A DNA stretch of 64,000 nucleotides from Novosphingobium sp. AP12. GTDB taxonomy: Bacteria > Pseudomonadota > Alphaproteobacteria > Sphingomonadales > Sphingomonadaceae. Positions 19,175 to 27,979 of this stretch are shown here, in pieces. The first letter of the stretch is position 1. Each line of letters opens with the position of its first letter. The notes under the pieces are model-generated. The model made no database searches, was not told the DNA's origin, and saw only the letters and a list, made by a program, of their open reading frames with translations. The stretch is taken from assembly GCF_000281975.1 (NCBI RefSeq), contig NZ_AKKE01000125.1, positions 1 to 64,000 on the forward strand. Direction: 5' to 3'. A program made the translations under genes and the position numbers.

Positions 19175-22100
19175 ATGATAGACACAATCGTCTCCTTTTC
19201 CGTCGCGCGGCGCTGGCTGGTTCTGCTGCTGACGTTCATCGCCTGCCTCGTCGGCGCATGGTCACTCGCGCGCCTGCCTATCGACGCAGTTCCCGACATC
19301 ACGAATAATCAGGTCCAGATAAATGTGCGGGCGCCGGCGCTGTCGCCTGAACTTATCGAAAGCCAAGTCGCGTTCCCCATCGAGACCGCGCTGTCCGGTA
19401 TTCAAGGACTAGAATACACCCGTTCACTCAGTCGCAACGGCTTCGCGCAGGTCACCGCTGTCTTTACCGATGGCACGGACATCTACTTCGCCCGCCAGCA
19501 GGTGAATGAGCGCCTCGCCGGGGTCAGCGCCGGGCTGCCGGAAGGCGTGACACCTGAAATGGGACCGATCGCGACCGGGCTTGGTGAGGTCTACATGTGG
19601 ACCGCCCGCCTCGACCACCGAGAAGACGATCGCCACGAACCGGGAGAGCCCGGCATTCAGCCCGATGGCAGCTACGTTACGCCCGAGGGCGAAAGGCTGG
19701 TGAGCCAGGCGGATCAGGCAACGTACCTTCGCACCGCTCAGGATTGGATTGTGACGCCGCTGCTTAAAAACACCCCAGGGCTTGCGGGGGTCGATGCCAT
19801 CGGCGGATACGTCAAGCAGTTTCAGGTCGTACCCGACCTTCAGCGTCTGGCTGCGCTGAGGATTGGCATTGACGATCTCGCCCGCGCGCTCGAGGAGAAC
19901 AACGCGGCGGTGGGGGCCGGGGTCGTCGATCGCAATGGGGAAGGGCTGGCGGTCCGATCGGATGCGCGCCTCGCTGGAGCGGACGACCTCGCTAAGACGG
20001 TCATTGCCACGAGAGAGGGCGTGCCGATCGTGTTGAGTCAGGTGGCGACCGTGAAGACCGGCCAAGCGCTTCGCATGGGCTCAGCGTCTGAAAACGGCCG
20101 GGAGGTCGTCGTCGGGACCGCGGTCATGCGCCTGGGCGAGAATAGCCGCACTGTTGCCTCGGCGGTGGCAAAGCGCCTGGAGGACATCAACGCGTCACTG
20201 CCGACCGACGTGATTGTTCAGCCGGTGCTCGATCGAACAGCGCTGGTTAACGCGACGATCGGCACCGTAGCCAAGAACCTAGGCGAAGGGGCGTTGCTGG
20301 TCGTGGTCGTGCTGTTCGCCCTGCTTGGAAACCTGCGCGCAGCGCTGATCGCCGCGCTAGTCATCCCTGCGACCATGCTGATGACCGCTTTCGGGATGCT
20401 GCATGGTGGTGTGTCCGCAAACCTGATGAGCCTGGGGGCGCTTGACTTCGGCCTGATCGTCGACGGCGCGGTGATCATCGTCGAGAACACGCTGCGCCGC
20501 ATGGCCGAAGGCCAGCATCGCGTGGGCCGGGTACTGACGCGGGAGGAACGTCTGGCTACCGTCACGGGCGCGGCGCGCGAGATGATCCGGCCATCGGTCT
20601 TCGGGCAGGCGATCATTATTCTTGTCTACGTTCCGCTGCTCACTCTGACCGGGGTGGAAGGCAAGACCTTCACGCCCATGGCGCTGACGGTGATCCTTGC
20701 ACTCGCCTGTGCGTTTGTTCTCTCGTTGACGTTCGTGCCGGCGATGCTCTCGATCCTCCTCTCGCGCTTGGTCGAGGAAAAGGAAGGGCGCATAATGGGC
20801 TGGCTCGAGGCCCGCTACGAGCCGGGTCTTGCTGGCGCAATGCACCGGCCGCGCCGGACGATGGGGGTGGCGCTCGGCGCCTTTGCGCTGGCGCTCGGCA
20901 CTTTCCTGCTGGAGGGGCAGGAGTTCCTGCCACAGCTCGACGAGGGAGACGCGACGGTGCAGGTCCTGAGGGTGCCCGGAACCTCGGTGGAGGAAAGCCA
21001 GGCGATGCAGTTTCAGGTCGAGACGGCAATTGCAGCGCTTCCGCAGGTGCGTTTCGTCTTTTCCAAGACGGGCACTGCGGAATTGGCCTCGGACCCGATG
21101 CCGCCTAACATCTCTGATACGTTCGTCGTTATGAAACCGCGCGGTGAGTGGCCGGACCCTGCCTTGCCCAAGGCGGAGTTGGTAGCAGCTATCGAGGAGA
21201 AGCTGAAGGAGTTGCCGGGACAGGCGTTCGAGATCAGCCAACCGATCCAGATGCGCTTTAACGAACTGATTGCGGGCGTTCGTGGCGACGTCTCCGTCAA
21301 AGTCTTTGGTGATGATCCCACCGCCATGGCGCGCACTGCCGAGCGCATCGCGACGGTCCTGCGACGCACGGAAGGGGCAAGCGACGTGCGCGTCGAGCAA
21401 ACCGAAGGTTTGCCGATGCTCGACATCCGTCCCCGCCGGGAGGCGATGGCGCCGCTCGGGATATCTGCCAAGGGGGTGCAGGACGTCATCGCCGCCGCCG
21501 TGGGTGGGCGTGAAGCTGGTATGATCTTCGAAGGCGACCGGCGCTTCGCGGTGACTATCCGACTCGACGACACCCAGCGATCCGACCCGGCGCAATTGGG
21601 TCAGATCCCGGTGCCGACACCGGGAGGGGCCTACGTGCCGCTGTCCAGCGTGGCCGACATTACCGTCGTGACCGGGCTCAACCAGATCAGCCGGGAGAAC
21701 GGCAAGCGCCGCATCGTCGTGCAAGCCAACGTGCGCGGCCGCGACATCGCCAGCGTGGTGAGCGACGCGCAAGCAGCGATCAGCAGGGAAGTCCGTCTAC
21801 CTGCTGGCGCCCATCTTGAATGGGGCGGACAATTCGAGAACCTCGCTTCCGCTCGCGATCGCCTCATGCTGGTATTTCCGGCCTGTTTCGCGATGATCCT
21901 GTTGCTGCTCTACGGTGCGCTCGGCAAAGTGCGTGATGCCGCAATCGTCTTTACCGGTGTGCCATTGGCGCTGGTCGGCGGTGTGCTGGCGTTGTTCGTA
22001 AGGGGTATGCCCTTCTCGGTTTCGGCCGCAGTGGGCTTTATCGCCCTCTCTGGCATCGCCGTGCTGAACGGCCTGGTGATGCTGACCTCAATCCAGGACT

Positions 22101-22369
22101 TGGTGCGTCAGGGCATGGAGCCCGCACGTGCCGCACGCGAGGGCGCGATGAGCCGCTTACGTCCCGTTGCGATGACAGCATTGGTGGCCTCTCTCGGCTT
22201 TGTGCCGATGGCGCTAGCGTCCGGATCGGGCGCGGAAGTGCAAAAGCCGCTTGCGACGGTCGTCATCGGCGGGCTCGTCTCGGCCACGCTGCTGACGCTG
22301 TTCGTGGTGCCGGTGCTTTATGCCAGGCTGACCCGGCCGAAGGACGCGCGGCCGGGAGGAGAGGCATGA
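19175..22369 (+). CDS. czcA: Heavy-metal efflux RND pump CzcA
   Basis: The proton-driven inner-membrane pump of the system, 1064 aa with the usual two sets of six helices and two large periplasmic loops. The TM4 motif is LDFGLIVDGAVIIVEN with acidic residues D424 and D430. This matches the divalent-cation group (Co/Zn/Cd; the HME1 pattern), not the monovalent Cu/Ag pumps. The loop between about residues 140 and 185 is longer than in many homologues and acidic/His-containing (LDHREDDRHEPGEPG). A degenerate copy of its last 75 or so codons follows immediately downstream. Confidence 0.96.
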   Translation: MIDTIVSFSVARRWLVLLLTFIACLVGAWSLARLPIDAVPDITNNQVQINVRAPALSPELIESQVAFPIETALSGIQGLEYTRSLSRNGFAQVTAVFTDGTDIYFARQQVNERLAGVSAGLPEGVTPEMGPIATGLGEVYMWTARLDHREDDRHEPGEPGIQPDGSYVTPEGERLVSQADQATYLRTAQDWIVTPLLKNTPGLAGVDAIGGYVKQFQVVPDLQRLAALRIGIDDLARALEENNAAVGAGVVDRNGEGLAVRSDARLAGADDLAKTVIATREGVPIVLSQVATVKTGQALRMGSASENGREVVVGTAVMRLGENSRTVASAVAKRLEDINASLPTDVIVQPVLDRTALVNATIGTVAKNLGEGALLVVVVLFALLGNLRAALIAALVIPATMLMTAFGMLHGGVSANLMSLGALDFGLIVDGAVIIVENTLRRMAEGQHRVGRVLTREERLATVTGAAREMIRPSVFGQAIIILVYVPLLTLTGVEGKTFTPMALTVILALACAFVLSLTFVPAMLSILLSRLVEEKEGRIMGWLEARYEPGLAGAMHRPRRTMGVALGAFALALGTFLLEGQEFLPQLDEGDATVQVLRVPGTSVEESQAMQFQVETAIAALPQVRFVFSKTGTAELASDPMPPNISDTFVVMKPRGEWPDPALPKAELVAAIEEKLKELPGQAFEISQPIQMRFNELIAGVRGDVSVKVFGDDPTAMARTAERIATVLRRTEGASDVRVEQTEGLPMLDIRPRREAMAPLGISAKGVQDVIAAAVGGREAGMIFEGDRRFAVTIRLDDTQRSDPAQLGQIPVPTPGGAYVPLSSVADITVVTGLNQISRENGKRRIVVQANVRGRDIASVVSDAQAAISREVRLPAGAHLEWGGQFENLASARDRLMLVFPACFAMILLLLYGALGKVRDAAIVFTGVPLALVGGVLALFVRGMPFSVSAAVGFIALSGIAVLNGLVMLTSIQDLVRQGMEPARAAREGAMSRLRPVAMTALVASLGFVPMALASGSGAEVQKPLATVVIGGLVSATLLTLFVVPVLYARLTRPKDARPGGEA

Positions 22370-22383
22370 TCACCTGCTCGCCA

Positions 22384-22612
22384 GATGCTGACGTCGATCC
22401 AGGAGCTGATGCGTCAGGGCGTGGAGCCCGCCCACGCGCCAGCGAGGCGTGACGGGCCGCTTACGTCGTCGCGATGACGGCGCGGGCGTCTGGATCGCCG
22501 CGAAGGTCCAACAGTTGCCTGCGTCGTCGGTCACCTCCAGGACCGTCTCAGCGACCCTGCTGGTCCCGCTGAAGGTGATCATGTTGGTGGGGCTCCATGC
22601 TAGGCTGACCTG
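22384..22612 (+). pseudogene. Decayed fragment of a czcA-type 3' end
   Basis: Starting 15 bp after czcA, the sequence retraces the czcA 3' end with substitutions and small deletions: ATGCTGACGTCGATCCAGGA against ATGCTGACCTCAATCCAGGA in czcA, then GCGTCAGGGC, GGAGCCCGC, GGGCCGCTTACGTC, and finally CCATGCTAGGCTGACC against TTATGCCAGGCTGACC. The reading frame is lost. It is a relic of a second RND pump gene or of a tandem duplication. The open frame over 22449-23021 on this strand is not a real gene. Confidence 0.75.
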
Positions 22613-22804
22613 GCGAGAGCGTGCGCCGCCCCACGCCGCGGCAAGACGACTGGCTCGTGAATCATCTCGAAGCAGCCAGCGAACCTGTGGTCCTGGAAGG
22701 TTGCGTGAGGCGAACCATTTCGCGTCCGCAGTTGTAACGCCGATCCCGTCGCGGGGTGAGGCGTCTCAAGTCGGCTGCGTACCCATCGGAGGGAAGCGCA
22801 ATAG

Positions 22805-22838
22805 GAAACCTCCGGCGAGCAGGCCCGCCGGAGGTTTC
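22805..22838 (-). terminator. Strong hairpin terminator after the TonB receptor gene
   Basis: Perfect 13-bp stem GAAACCTCCGGCG / CGCCGGAGGTTTC with an 8-nt loop, 35 bp past the stop of the leftward TonB receptor gene. Read leftward, the stem ends in GGTTTCCTATT, a modest T-rich tail. It may also stop rightward transcripts leaving the czc region. Confidence 0.8.
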
Positions 22839-22872
22839 GGTTATAGCGCTAATGCAGCTTCTTCGGGGCTAC

Positions 22873-25167
22873 TTAAAAGCTCTTGTCGAACGAGACGCCG
22901 ATGTTGCGCGGACGGTTGGCGAGCACCGATAGATCCGAACTTCCCGAAAGACTGCGGGCATATCCGGTATCGTAGCCATAATTGGCAATCGCGTCGGTTA
23001 GGTTGCGAACGAAGAACGTGAGTTCCCACTGGTCGTCGGAGACCAACGCCGCGCTGGCGTTCACGAGCGTATAAGCGGCGCGGCGGTCGGGGGTCGGACC
23101 GGTGCTGGTGCCGCTTGCGGTGCGCATACCCGAAACGTGGTTGAAGTCACCGCGCAACCGGAACGAAAGCGCGGTGTTGACCGGGACGGTAGCCTCCGCG
23201 ACGCCGCCGTACGTCCAGCGCGGGATGTCGGGGAGGGCATCGCCTGCTTTGTAGCCTAGCGAAGGGTTGTCGTTGCGGAACTTGGCGTTGATGTATGCGG
23301 CGTTACCGCTCAGGTTTAGGCCTTCGATCGGGCTCACCGAGACCTCGGCCTCAGCGCCGCGGCTGCGCACCTTGCCTGCGTTGGCCGTGTAGCTGAACGC
23401 GGAAATGCCGCAGGAGCGCGAATCCGCCTGTTGGTAATCGTCCCAGTCGATCTGGTAGACCGCACCGCTGAACTGGACCTGCCCCGCACGGACCTTGGCG
23501 CCGGCTTCGTAGTTAGTGGTCTTGTCGCTCTTGAACGGGCCCGGATTGTCGGGAATTCCCAACTGTTGCCGCAGTGCTGCCGGACATTGATCTTCAGTAA
23601 TCGGCGCGTTGCTGCCTCCGGTACGGAAGCCTTGCGAATAGGTCACGTAGAAGTTCTGGTTCGGTGTTGGCTTGAACGCTGCGGTTAGGTGCGGCGTGAA
23701 CCCGTCTTCCTTGGTACGAACGGAGAAGTCGTAGTCGATAGGTACCGTACGGAAAGGTCTGGCCTGAAGCCTGCTATCGGTCTGGTCATATCGGAAATAA
23801 CGACCGCCTGCACCCAGCTCAAACGCCCCCAGCGTAAGCGTGAGTTCGCCATACAGAGCCTTTTCTTCCTGCTTGAAGCCGAAGTCCCGGATGCGCTGAA
23901 TAGGTGCAGCCCCGGTGCCGTAGTCATTGATGACCCGGTTCACGATCAGCGTTGGCGACTTCGTATTATTGTAATACGCGCCGGCCACATAGCCCAGCGG
24001 ACCGTCCGATTTGGACACGACCCGCAGGTCCTGCGTCCATTGCTTCACCCTGGCGCGTGAATCGAAGGCGATCGTGATGCGTCGGCCGACCGGCTGAACA
24101 AGTCCCGGTTGGGTTGGGCCAAATCCGGTGACGTCAACGATGCGGTCGAGCTTGCCGTCCAGGTATGAAGTCGACGACAGCAGCGTCATCCCGCCTAGGA
24201 CATCGACGTCCTTCTCGACTAGCAGGTTTGCATTGATGAGACGCGTGTCCAACGGTTCATCGATCCAGCGGGCTTCCTGACGGTTGCGGACACCTAGGGC
24301 TTCATCCTGCAGCGGTTTAACCGCTCCGCCCTTGACGCGCGAATAGTAGAAGCTCGGCGTGATGCGCAACGTGGCGTCCGGCGTGAAGCCAACCATCACG
24401 CGCACAGCGTTAGTTTTGAGCCAGTTGACGTCGCGGTCCCAAGCTTCCGGGCGATTGACGTTTTCGTAGATGTTCGCACCCACGGGGCGAATATTGTCGA
24501 TCCAACCGGCGTCGTACGCATGCACGCCCACGATCCGGACGGCGAGCTTGTCCTCGACCAGCGGGATGTTCACCGCGCCCTTGAGGTTGTAGCTGTCTCC
24601 GCCGTCGTCGGTCGTCGATGCCTCGGCATAGACCTTACCCTCGAATTTCGACGGATCGGGTTTGTTGCTGATGAAGCGGATGGTGCCGCCCATCGCGGAC
24701 GACCCGAACAGCGTGCCCTGCGGGCCGCGCAGGACTTCGACGCGTGCTAAGTCGTACATGATCGGGTCGGGCGAAAACAGGCCGGTGCTTGTTCGCACCT
24801 GCAGCGGTGTCTCATCGAAATAGAGGCCGGTAGTAGGCGACTGGTTAGACGCGAACGAGCCGATGCCACGGATAAAGAAACGGTTGGCATTGGGGCCCAG
24901 GGTAGCGAACGTCAGACCTGGGATACGATCAGCGATCTGAGTGATGCTGGTCGCGCCCGTCTTTTCAAGTTCCTTCTCGCCGATCGCGGTTAGGCTGAGC
25001 GGAGCCTCTAGCGCGGTACCTTCACGGCGAGTTGCCGTGACGACGATCTCACTGGGATCGTTGGAGGGCGCGGACCGCGCAGCCGGGGTCGATTGAGCGT
25101 ACACCGGCACGTATGACGAAGCGAGGGCCGCTATCGAAGCCCCCATCAGATACAGCTTACCCTGCAT
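22873..25167 (-). CDS. TonB-dependent outer-membrane receptor
   Basis: A 764-aa TonB-dependent receptor: signal peptide (cleavage near VYAQ), a TonB-box-like segment EIVVTATRREG at about 40-50, a plug domain (about 55-165, with RFFIRGIG and VEVLRGPQGTLFGSSAMGGTI) and a 22-strand-type barrel ending in the C-terminal phenylalanine of VSFDKSF. It imports a ligand across the outer membrane using TonB/ExbBD energy. No STN domain or anti-sigma partner is present; instead its promoter holds the hut-type operator, so the ligand may be histidine- or imidazole-related. That substrate guess is inference. Confidence 0.95.
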   Translation of the reverse strand: MQGKLYLMGASIAALASSYVPVYAQSTPAARSAPSNDPSEIVVTATRREGTALEAPLSLTAIGEKELEKTGATSITQIADRIPGLTFATLGPNANRFFIRGIGSFASNQSPTTGLYFDETPLQVRTSTGLFSPDPIMYDLARVEVLRGPQGTLFGSSAMGGTIRFISNKPDPSKFEGKVYAEASTTDDGGDSYNLKGAVNIPLVEDKLAVRIVGVHAYDAGWIDNIRPVGANIYENVNRPEAWDRDVNWLKTNAVRVMVGFTPDATLRITPSFYYSRVKGGAVKPLQDEALGVRNRQEARWIDEPLDTRLINANLLVEKDVDVLGGMTLLSSTSYLDGKLDRIVDVTGFGPTQPGLVQPVGRRITIAFDSRARVKQWTQDLRVVSKSDGPLGYVAGAYYNNTKSPTLIVNRVINDYGTGAAPIQRIRDFGFKQEEKALYGELTLTLGAFELGAGGRYFRYDQTDSRLQARPFRTVPIDYDFSVRTKEDGFTPHLTAAFKPTPNQNFYVTYSQGFRTGGSNAPITEDQCPAALRQQLGIPDNPGPFKSDKTTNYEAGAKVRAGQVQFSGAVYQIDWDDYQQADSRSCGISAFSYTANAGKVRSRGAEAEVSVSPIEGLNLSGNAAYINAKFRNDNPSLGYKAGDALPDIPRWTYGGVAEATVPVNTALSFRLRGDFNHVSGMRTASGTSTGPTPDRRAAYTLVNASAALVSDDQWELTFFVRNLTDAIANYGYDTGYARSLSGSSDLSVLANRPRNIGVSFDKSF

Positions 25168-25212
25168 GTTTACCCCTGTTGTTAGAATTTGCTCTCTTAC
25201 GAAGCTTGGCTA

Positions 25213-25241
25213 GTGTGACCCTGTATAGACAGGACCGTCAA
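25213..25241 (-). promoter_or_regulatory. Promoter with embedded HutC-type operator before the TonB receptor
   Basis: On the minus strand a TTGACG -35 (25236-25241) is followed by a 17-nt spacer containing CCTGTCTATACAGG, then TCACAC as a weak -10 (25213-25218). The core at 25222-25231 is TGTATAGACA on the plus strand. The arrangement matches the promoter at 8984-9012, with the operator centred in the spacer. Confidence 0.7.
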
Positions 25242-25456
25242 GTCGAAAATTGCGCGGTAATGAGTAAGCTCGCAAGCTTGAGGCCGTGTGATTATCTTTA
25301 AGGCAACATTACTATTGCCTGCCTAAAAATTGCGCAGCTTCGGCCGGATGGTAGGTCTGCACACGCGAGGTAACAGTTGCCTGGTTTTGCAGGCGGCGAT
25401 CGGAACTGTGGGTGGCCACAGCGTTCAGCAATTCGAATGCCAGCAGGAACGGGTAG

Positions 25457-26644
25457 TCATGCGGAATGAGCTGAAGCCTCGCCGGTATCGAGACTGTTAG
25501 GCCTGGCTATCGGAACTGTGCCCGCCTTTCTCCGTGCCGAGTTGCGTTTCCGCTTTGCTTTCCGAAACCATGCCCAAACGCCGGTGACATAGAAAAAGGG
25601 CAGCGAAAGCCCGACCAGAAGAACAAGCATCCTGCCGGGTAAGCCGCCGATCTCGCCCGAATGGACCGCGAAGACGGCGTCCATGACCCTGTTCGCTAGC
25701 GGCGCGTTGACCGCGTCGTAGACGTCCACGACTTCGCCGGTGTCGCTATCTACGACAACGGACGTGGCACCGAGCCATGCGCGCGTTTCAGCCGGTCGAT
25801 GCAGGCGGACCGAATAGAAATGCTGGTCCGGATTGGGCATGAACACCCGGACCCACTGGCCGTCGGGGATGCGTGCCGTCGCGATTTCTAGTGCCTGCTG
25901 GGCAGAGAGATGCGGGGCGTCATCGGGATGCATCATCCCCGCCATTCCGGCATGATGCATCCCGCCCACCAGCTTGTGAAAAGGGACGATTTTTTGCAGC
26001 AGGTCTTCTACCACCGAGGTGTTCAGCATGAACCCCGTGCCGCCCATCACAATCAGCGCCATTGCGGCAAGCAGGCCGACCGCACGGTGCCATCCATACA
26101 GTCTCTGGTCAGGGCTACGCCATTGACCAGCGGCGAAGGTCTTGCGCCACATGCGTGCGCGCGGCCACCCGATCCACAAACCAAGCGCCGAAGCGCTGAG
26201 CAGGAACAGGCCCGAGATGGCGATGATGAGTTCGCCGGGGGCCCCCGCGTTGAGCCTCATGTGGATCATATAGATCCACCGCGTAACCGACCCCGCCCAG
26301 GGCGTCGCCGGCTCCAACGGTCGGGCTCCGACGCGTTTCCCGGATGAGGCATCCAATTGCGCGGAGACGAGATCGCCTTTCGCATCGTGGTAATAGACGT
26401 CGATCAGGTCGCGCTTGCCATCCGTCATGGCCAGTCGCTCGATGCGCGCAGCGCCGGCGACTTGCCTTGCCGCAGCAAGAACATCATCCAGGGAGGCCGG
26501 CGGCCCATGAACGACCTTGGGCATTTCCAACCGGTCGTACTCACGCGCAAAGACGTAGAGGGCTCCCGTCGTCCCCTGGATGGCCCAAAGCAGGCCAAGG
26601 GTAAGGCCCAGCCACAAATGGATCTTGATCGCTGTGCGACGCAT
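25457..26644 (-). CDS. PepSY-domain inner-membrane protein
   Basis: A 395-aa membrane protein of the PepSY-TM family (often called iron-regulated or siderophore-associated membrane proteins; some reduce chelated metals). An N-terminal helix (about 7-30) is followed by a periplasmic PepSY-like segment (about 40-125), two helices (about 135-160 and 185-205), a His/Met-rich loop (HKLVGGMHHAGMAGMMH, about 223-240), another PepSY segment and a final helix near 345. The basic C-terminal tail is cytoplasmic. It lies next to copC and faces the copper genes, so a copper-linked role is likely, but the family is broad. Confidence 0.82.
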   Translation of the reverse strand: MRRTAIKIHLWLGLTLGLLWAIQGTTGALYVFAREYDRLEMPKVVHGPPASLDDVLAAARQVAGAARIERLAMTDGKRDLIDVYYHDAKGDLVSAQLDASSGKRVGARPLEPATPWAGSVTRWIYMIHMRLNAGAPGELIIAISGLFLLSASALGLWIGWPRARMWRKTFAAGQWRSPDQRLYGWHRAVGLLAAMALIVMGGTGFMLNTSVVEDLLQKIVPFHKLVGGMHHAGMAGMMHPDDAPHLSAQQALEIATARIPDGQWVRVFMPNPDQHFYSVRLHRPAETRAWLGATSVVVDSDTGEVVDVYDAVNAPLANRVMDAVFAVHSGEIGGLPGRMLVLLVGLSLPFFYVTGVWAWFRKAKRKRNSARRKAGTVPIARPNSLDTGEASAHSA

Positions 26645-26725
26645 CGCCGTTTACCCCCTTTGGCGCCCGGTGTCGTGCCGAAGCTACGACCACCGGGCTT
26701 GATACCCCTGCTTGCGACGCGGGGC

Positions 26726-27121
26726 TTACTTGACCGAGAAGCTGTATTTCCCCGTGCTCTTGTGCTGTTGGGCATTCGCGACATGCCAGTTCAGGTCATA
26801 CGAGCCAGCGGGAAGGGCGCGCGGGAACGTCAGGACGAGCACCTTGCCGCCTTCGACGGTCGTCTTGAAACCCTTGAGCGGCATCGGCGCGTGGTTGGCC
26901 ATGCCTGGCATCCCGGTCATCGTAAGGTCGGCGCCGCTCGATCCAGCGGCCAGCGGCTCGGAAAAAGTCAGGGTCACCCGCGTCGGCTTCGCAACCGTGG
27001 AGCCCGCCGCAGGTGACGCCGCGACGAGGTTGACATGGCCGGACGCAGCTGACGCGGCTGATGGCACGATGCCAATGGGAAGAGCGGTGGCAACGGCGGC
27101 GGCAAGCAAGATGCGATGCAC
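26726..27121 (-). CDS. copC: Periplasmic copper-binding protein CopC
   Basis: CopC-like beta-barrel copper carrier, 131 aa. After the signal peptide the mature part starts HVNLVAASPAAGSTV, giving the N-terminal histidine that binds Cu(II) in this family. The internal TMTGMPGMANHAPMP is the methionine-rich Cu(I) site, and HVANAQQHKSTGKYSFSV is the conserved C-terminal end with a ligand histidine. I chose GTG 27121 because GGAG lies 8-11 bp upstream and the signal peptide then begins properly; an ATG at 27148 would add nine residues. It is divergent from the sigma-factor module. Confidence 0.88.
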   Translation of the reverse strand: MHRILLAAAVATALPIGIVPSAASAASGHVNLVAASPAAGSTVAKPTRVTLTFSEPLAAGSSGADLTMTGMPGMANHAPMPLKGFKTTVEGGKVLVLTFPRALPAGSYDLNWHVANAQQHKSTGKYSFSVK

Positions 27122-27266
27122 GAGAATTCTCCAAAGTTGTGATGGCAAAGTGGTATTGGAAAGGCATACGCATGGGAGAAAGCCTACCCCTCACGCCTTG
27201 GGGATTTTTTTCGAAGGGTTTGGCGCCGGTGCTGCGTACCTAGACATATGGAGATGGAGTGAAGTC

Positions 27267-27530
27267 ATGACGGAGCTTGACGAACTGCTCGGAAAAGTCC
27301 GGGCAATGCCGGTCGATCCGCGCTTGGCGGGCATGGAGAGCGCCGTTTTTGCGGGCGTCGCGTCGCGCCGCGCGAGGGCGTCGTCGCGGGGCAGGTTGGC
27401 CCTTGCGGGCGTCGTCGCCATCAGCGTTGGCGTCTTCGGCGGGGTCCTTGCGGACACCGGGCCGGGCCATGACGTCAGGCCCGCCATGGTGGGCATGTCC
27501 GACTATGCGCCGTCGAGGCTACTCGGGTAA
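27267..27530 (+). CDS. CnrY-like small membrane anti-sigma protein
   Basis: An 87-aa protein with a cytoplasmic N-terminal segment of about 40 residues (LDELLGKVRAMPVDPRL and a second short helix), one transmembrane helix (about 44-62) and a short periplasmic tail. This size and topology match CnrY, which holds the ECF sigma factor CnrH at the membrane in Cupriavidus. The gene order CnrY-CnrX-CnrH is reproduced here with overlapping genes: the stop overlaps the next ATG as TAATG. Sequence similarity to CnrY is not obvious by eye; the call rests on topology and context. Confidence 0.62.
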   Translation: MTELDELLGKVRAMPVDPRLAGMESAVFAGVASRRARASSRGRLALAGVVAISVGVFGGVLADTGPGHDVRPAMVGMSDYAPSRLLG

Positions 27531-27979
27531 TGGCGATGGGCAAGCGTATAGGCGGGTATGCACTGGTCGCGATGATTGCGTTTCTGGCAGCGCTCGCCGC
27601 TGTGCTGGTCACACGGACCTGGATCCCGGCCCAGCCAAGGACTGAAAGCGAAGTTCATGCCCTAATCCACAAAGAGCTGGACCTCGATCCGCAACAGGAA
27701 CAGCGCATCGACAAGCTGGAAGCTGACTTCCTTGCCCGCCGGGCCGAACTGGAAGCCCAAATGCGCAGCGACAACGCCCGGCTCGCGCGCGCCATCGTGA
27801 CCGAGCATGGCTATGGGCCCAGCGTCAGCGGTGTGGTGGACCATATGCACTACGTCATGGGAACGTTGCAGAAAGAGACGCTCAAGCACATCTTCGCAGT
27901 ACGCGCCGAATTGCGTGCGGATCAGGCCGCCAAGTTCGACACCGTCGTGACCGAGGTCCTGACCGCCACAGCGAAGTGA
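27530..27979 (+). CDS. CnrX-like periplasmic metal sensor
   Basis: A 149-aa protein with an N-terminal membrane anchor (about 8-30) and a mostly helical periplasmic domain. It holds the pattern seen in CnrX/Spy/CpxP-type sensors: HALIHKELDLDPQQEQRID, then helices with HGYGP and DHMHYVMGTLQKETLKH. Histidines and methionines could bind metal. In the CnrYXH system the X protein senses metal outside and frees the sigma factor from Y. It overlaps the anti-sigma gene by one base and the sigma gene by four. Confidence 0.75.
   Translation: MAMGKRIGGYALVAMIAFLAALAAVLVTRTWIPAQPRTESEVHALIHKELDLDPQQEQRIDKLEADFLARRAELEAQMRSDNARLARAIVTEHGYGPSVSGVVDHMHYVMGTLQKETLKHIFAVRAELRADQAAKFDTVVTEVLTATAK

Noticed and set aside
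20357..21772. 471-codon open frame opposite czcA
   Set aside because: Antisense shadow of the RND pump gene; no ribosome-binding site and no recognisable domain.
22449..23021. 190-codon rightward open frame after czcA
   Set aside because: It covers the decayed czcA relic, a terminator hairpin and the end of the TonB receptor gene, so it cannot be a normal gene.
27190..27225. CCCC...GGGG followed by a T-run as a terminator
   Set aside because: The stem is only four base pairs and sits in a divergent promoter region with no gene ending there.
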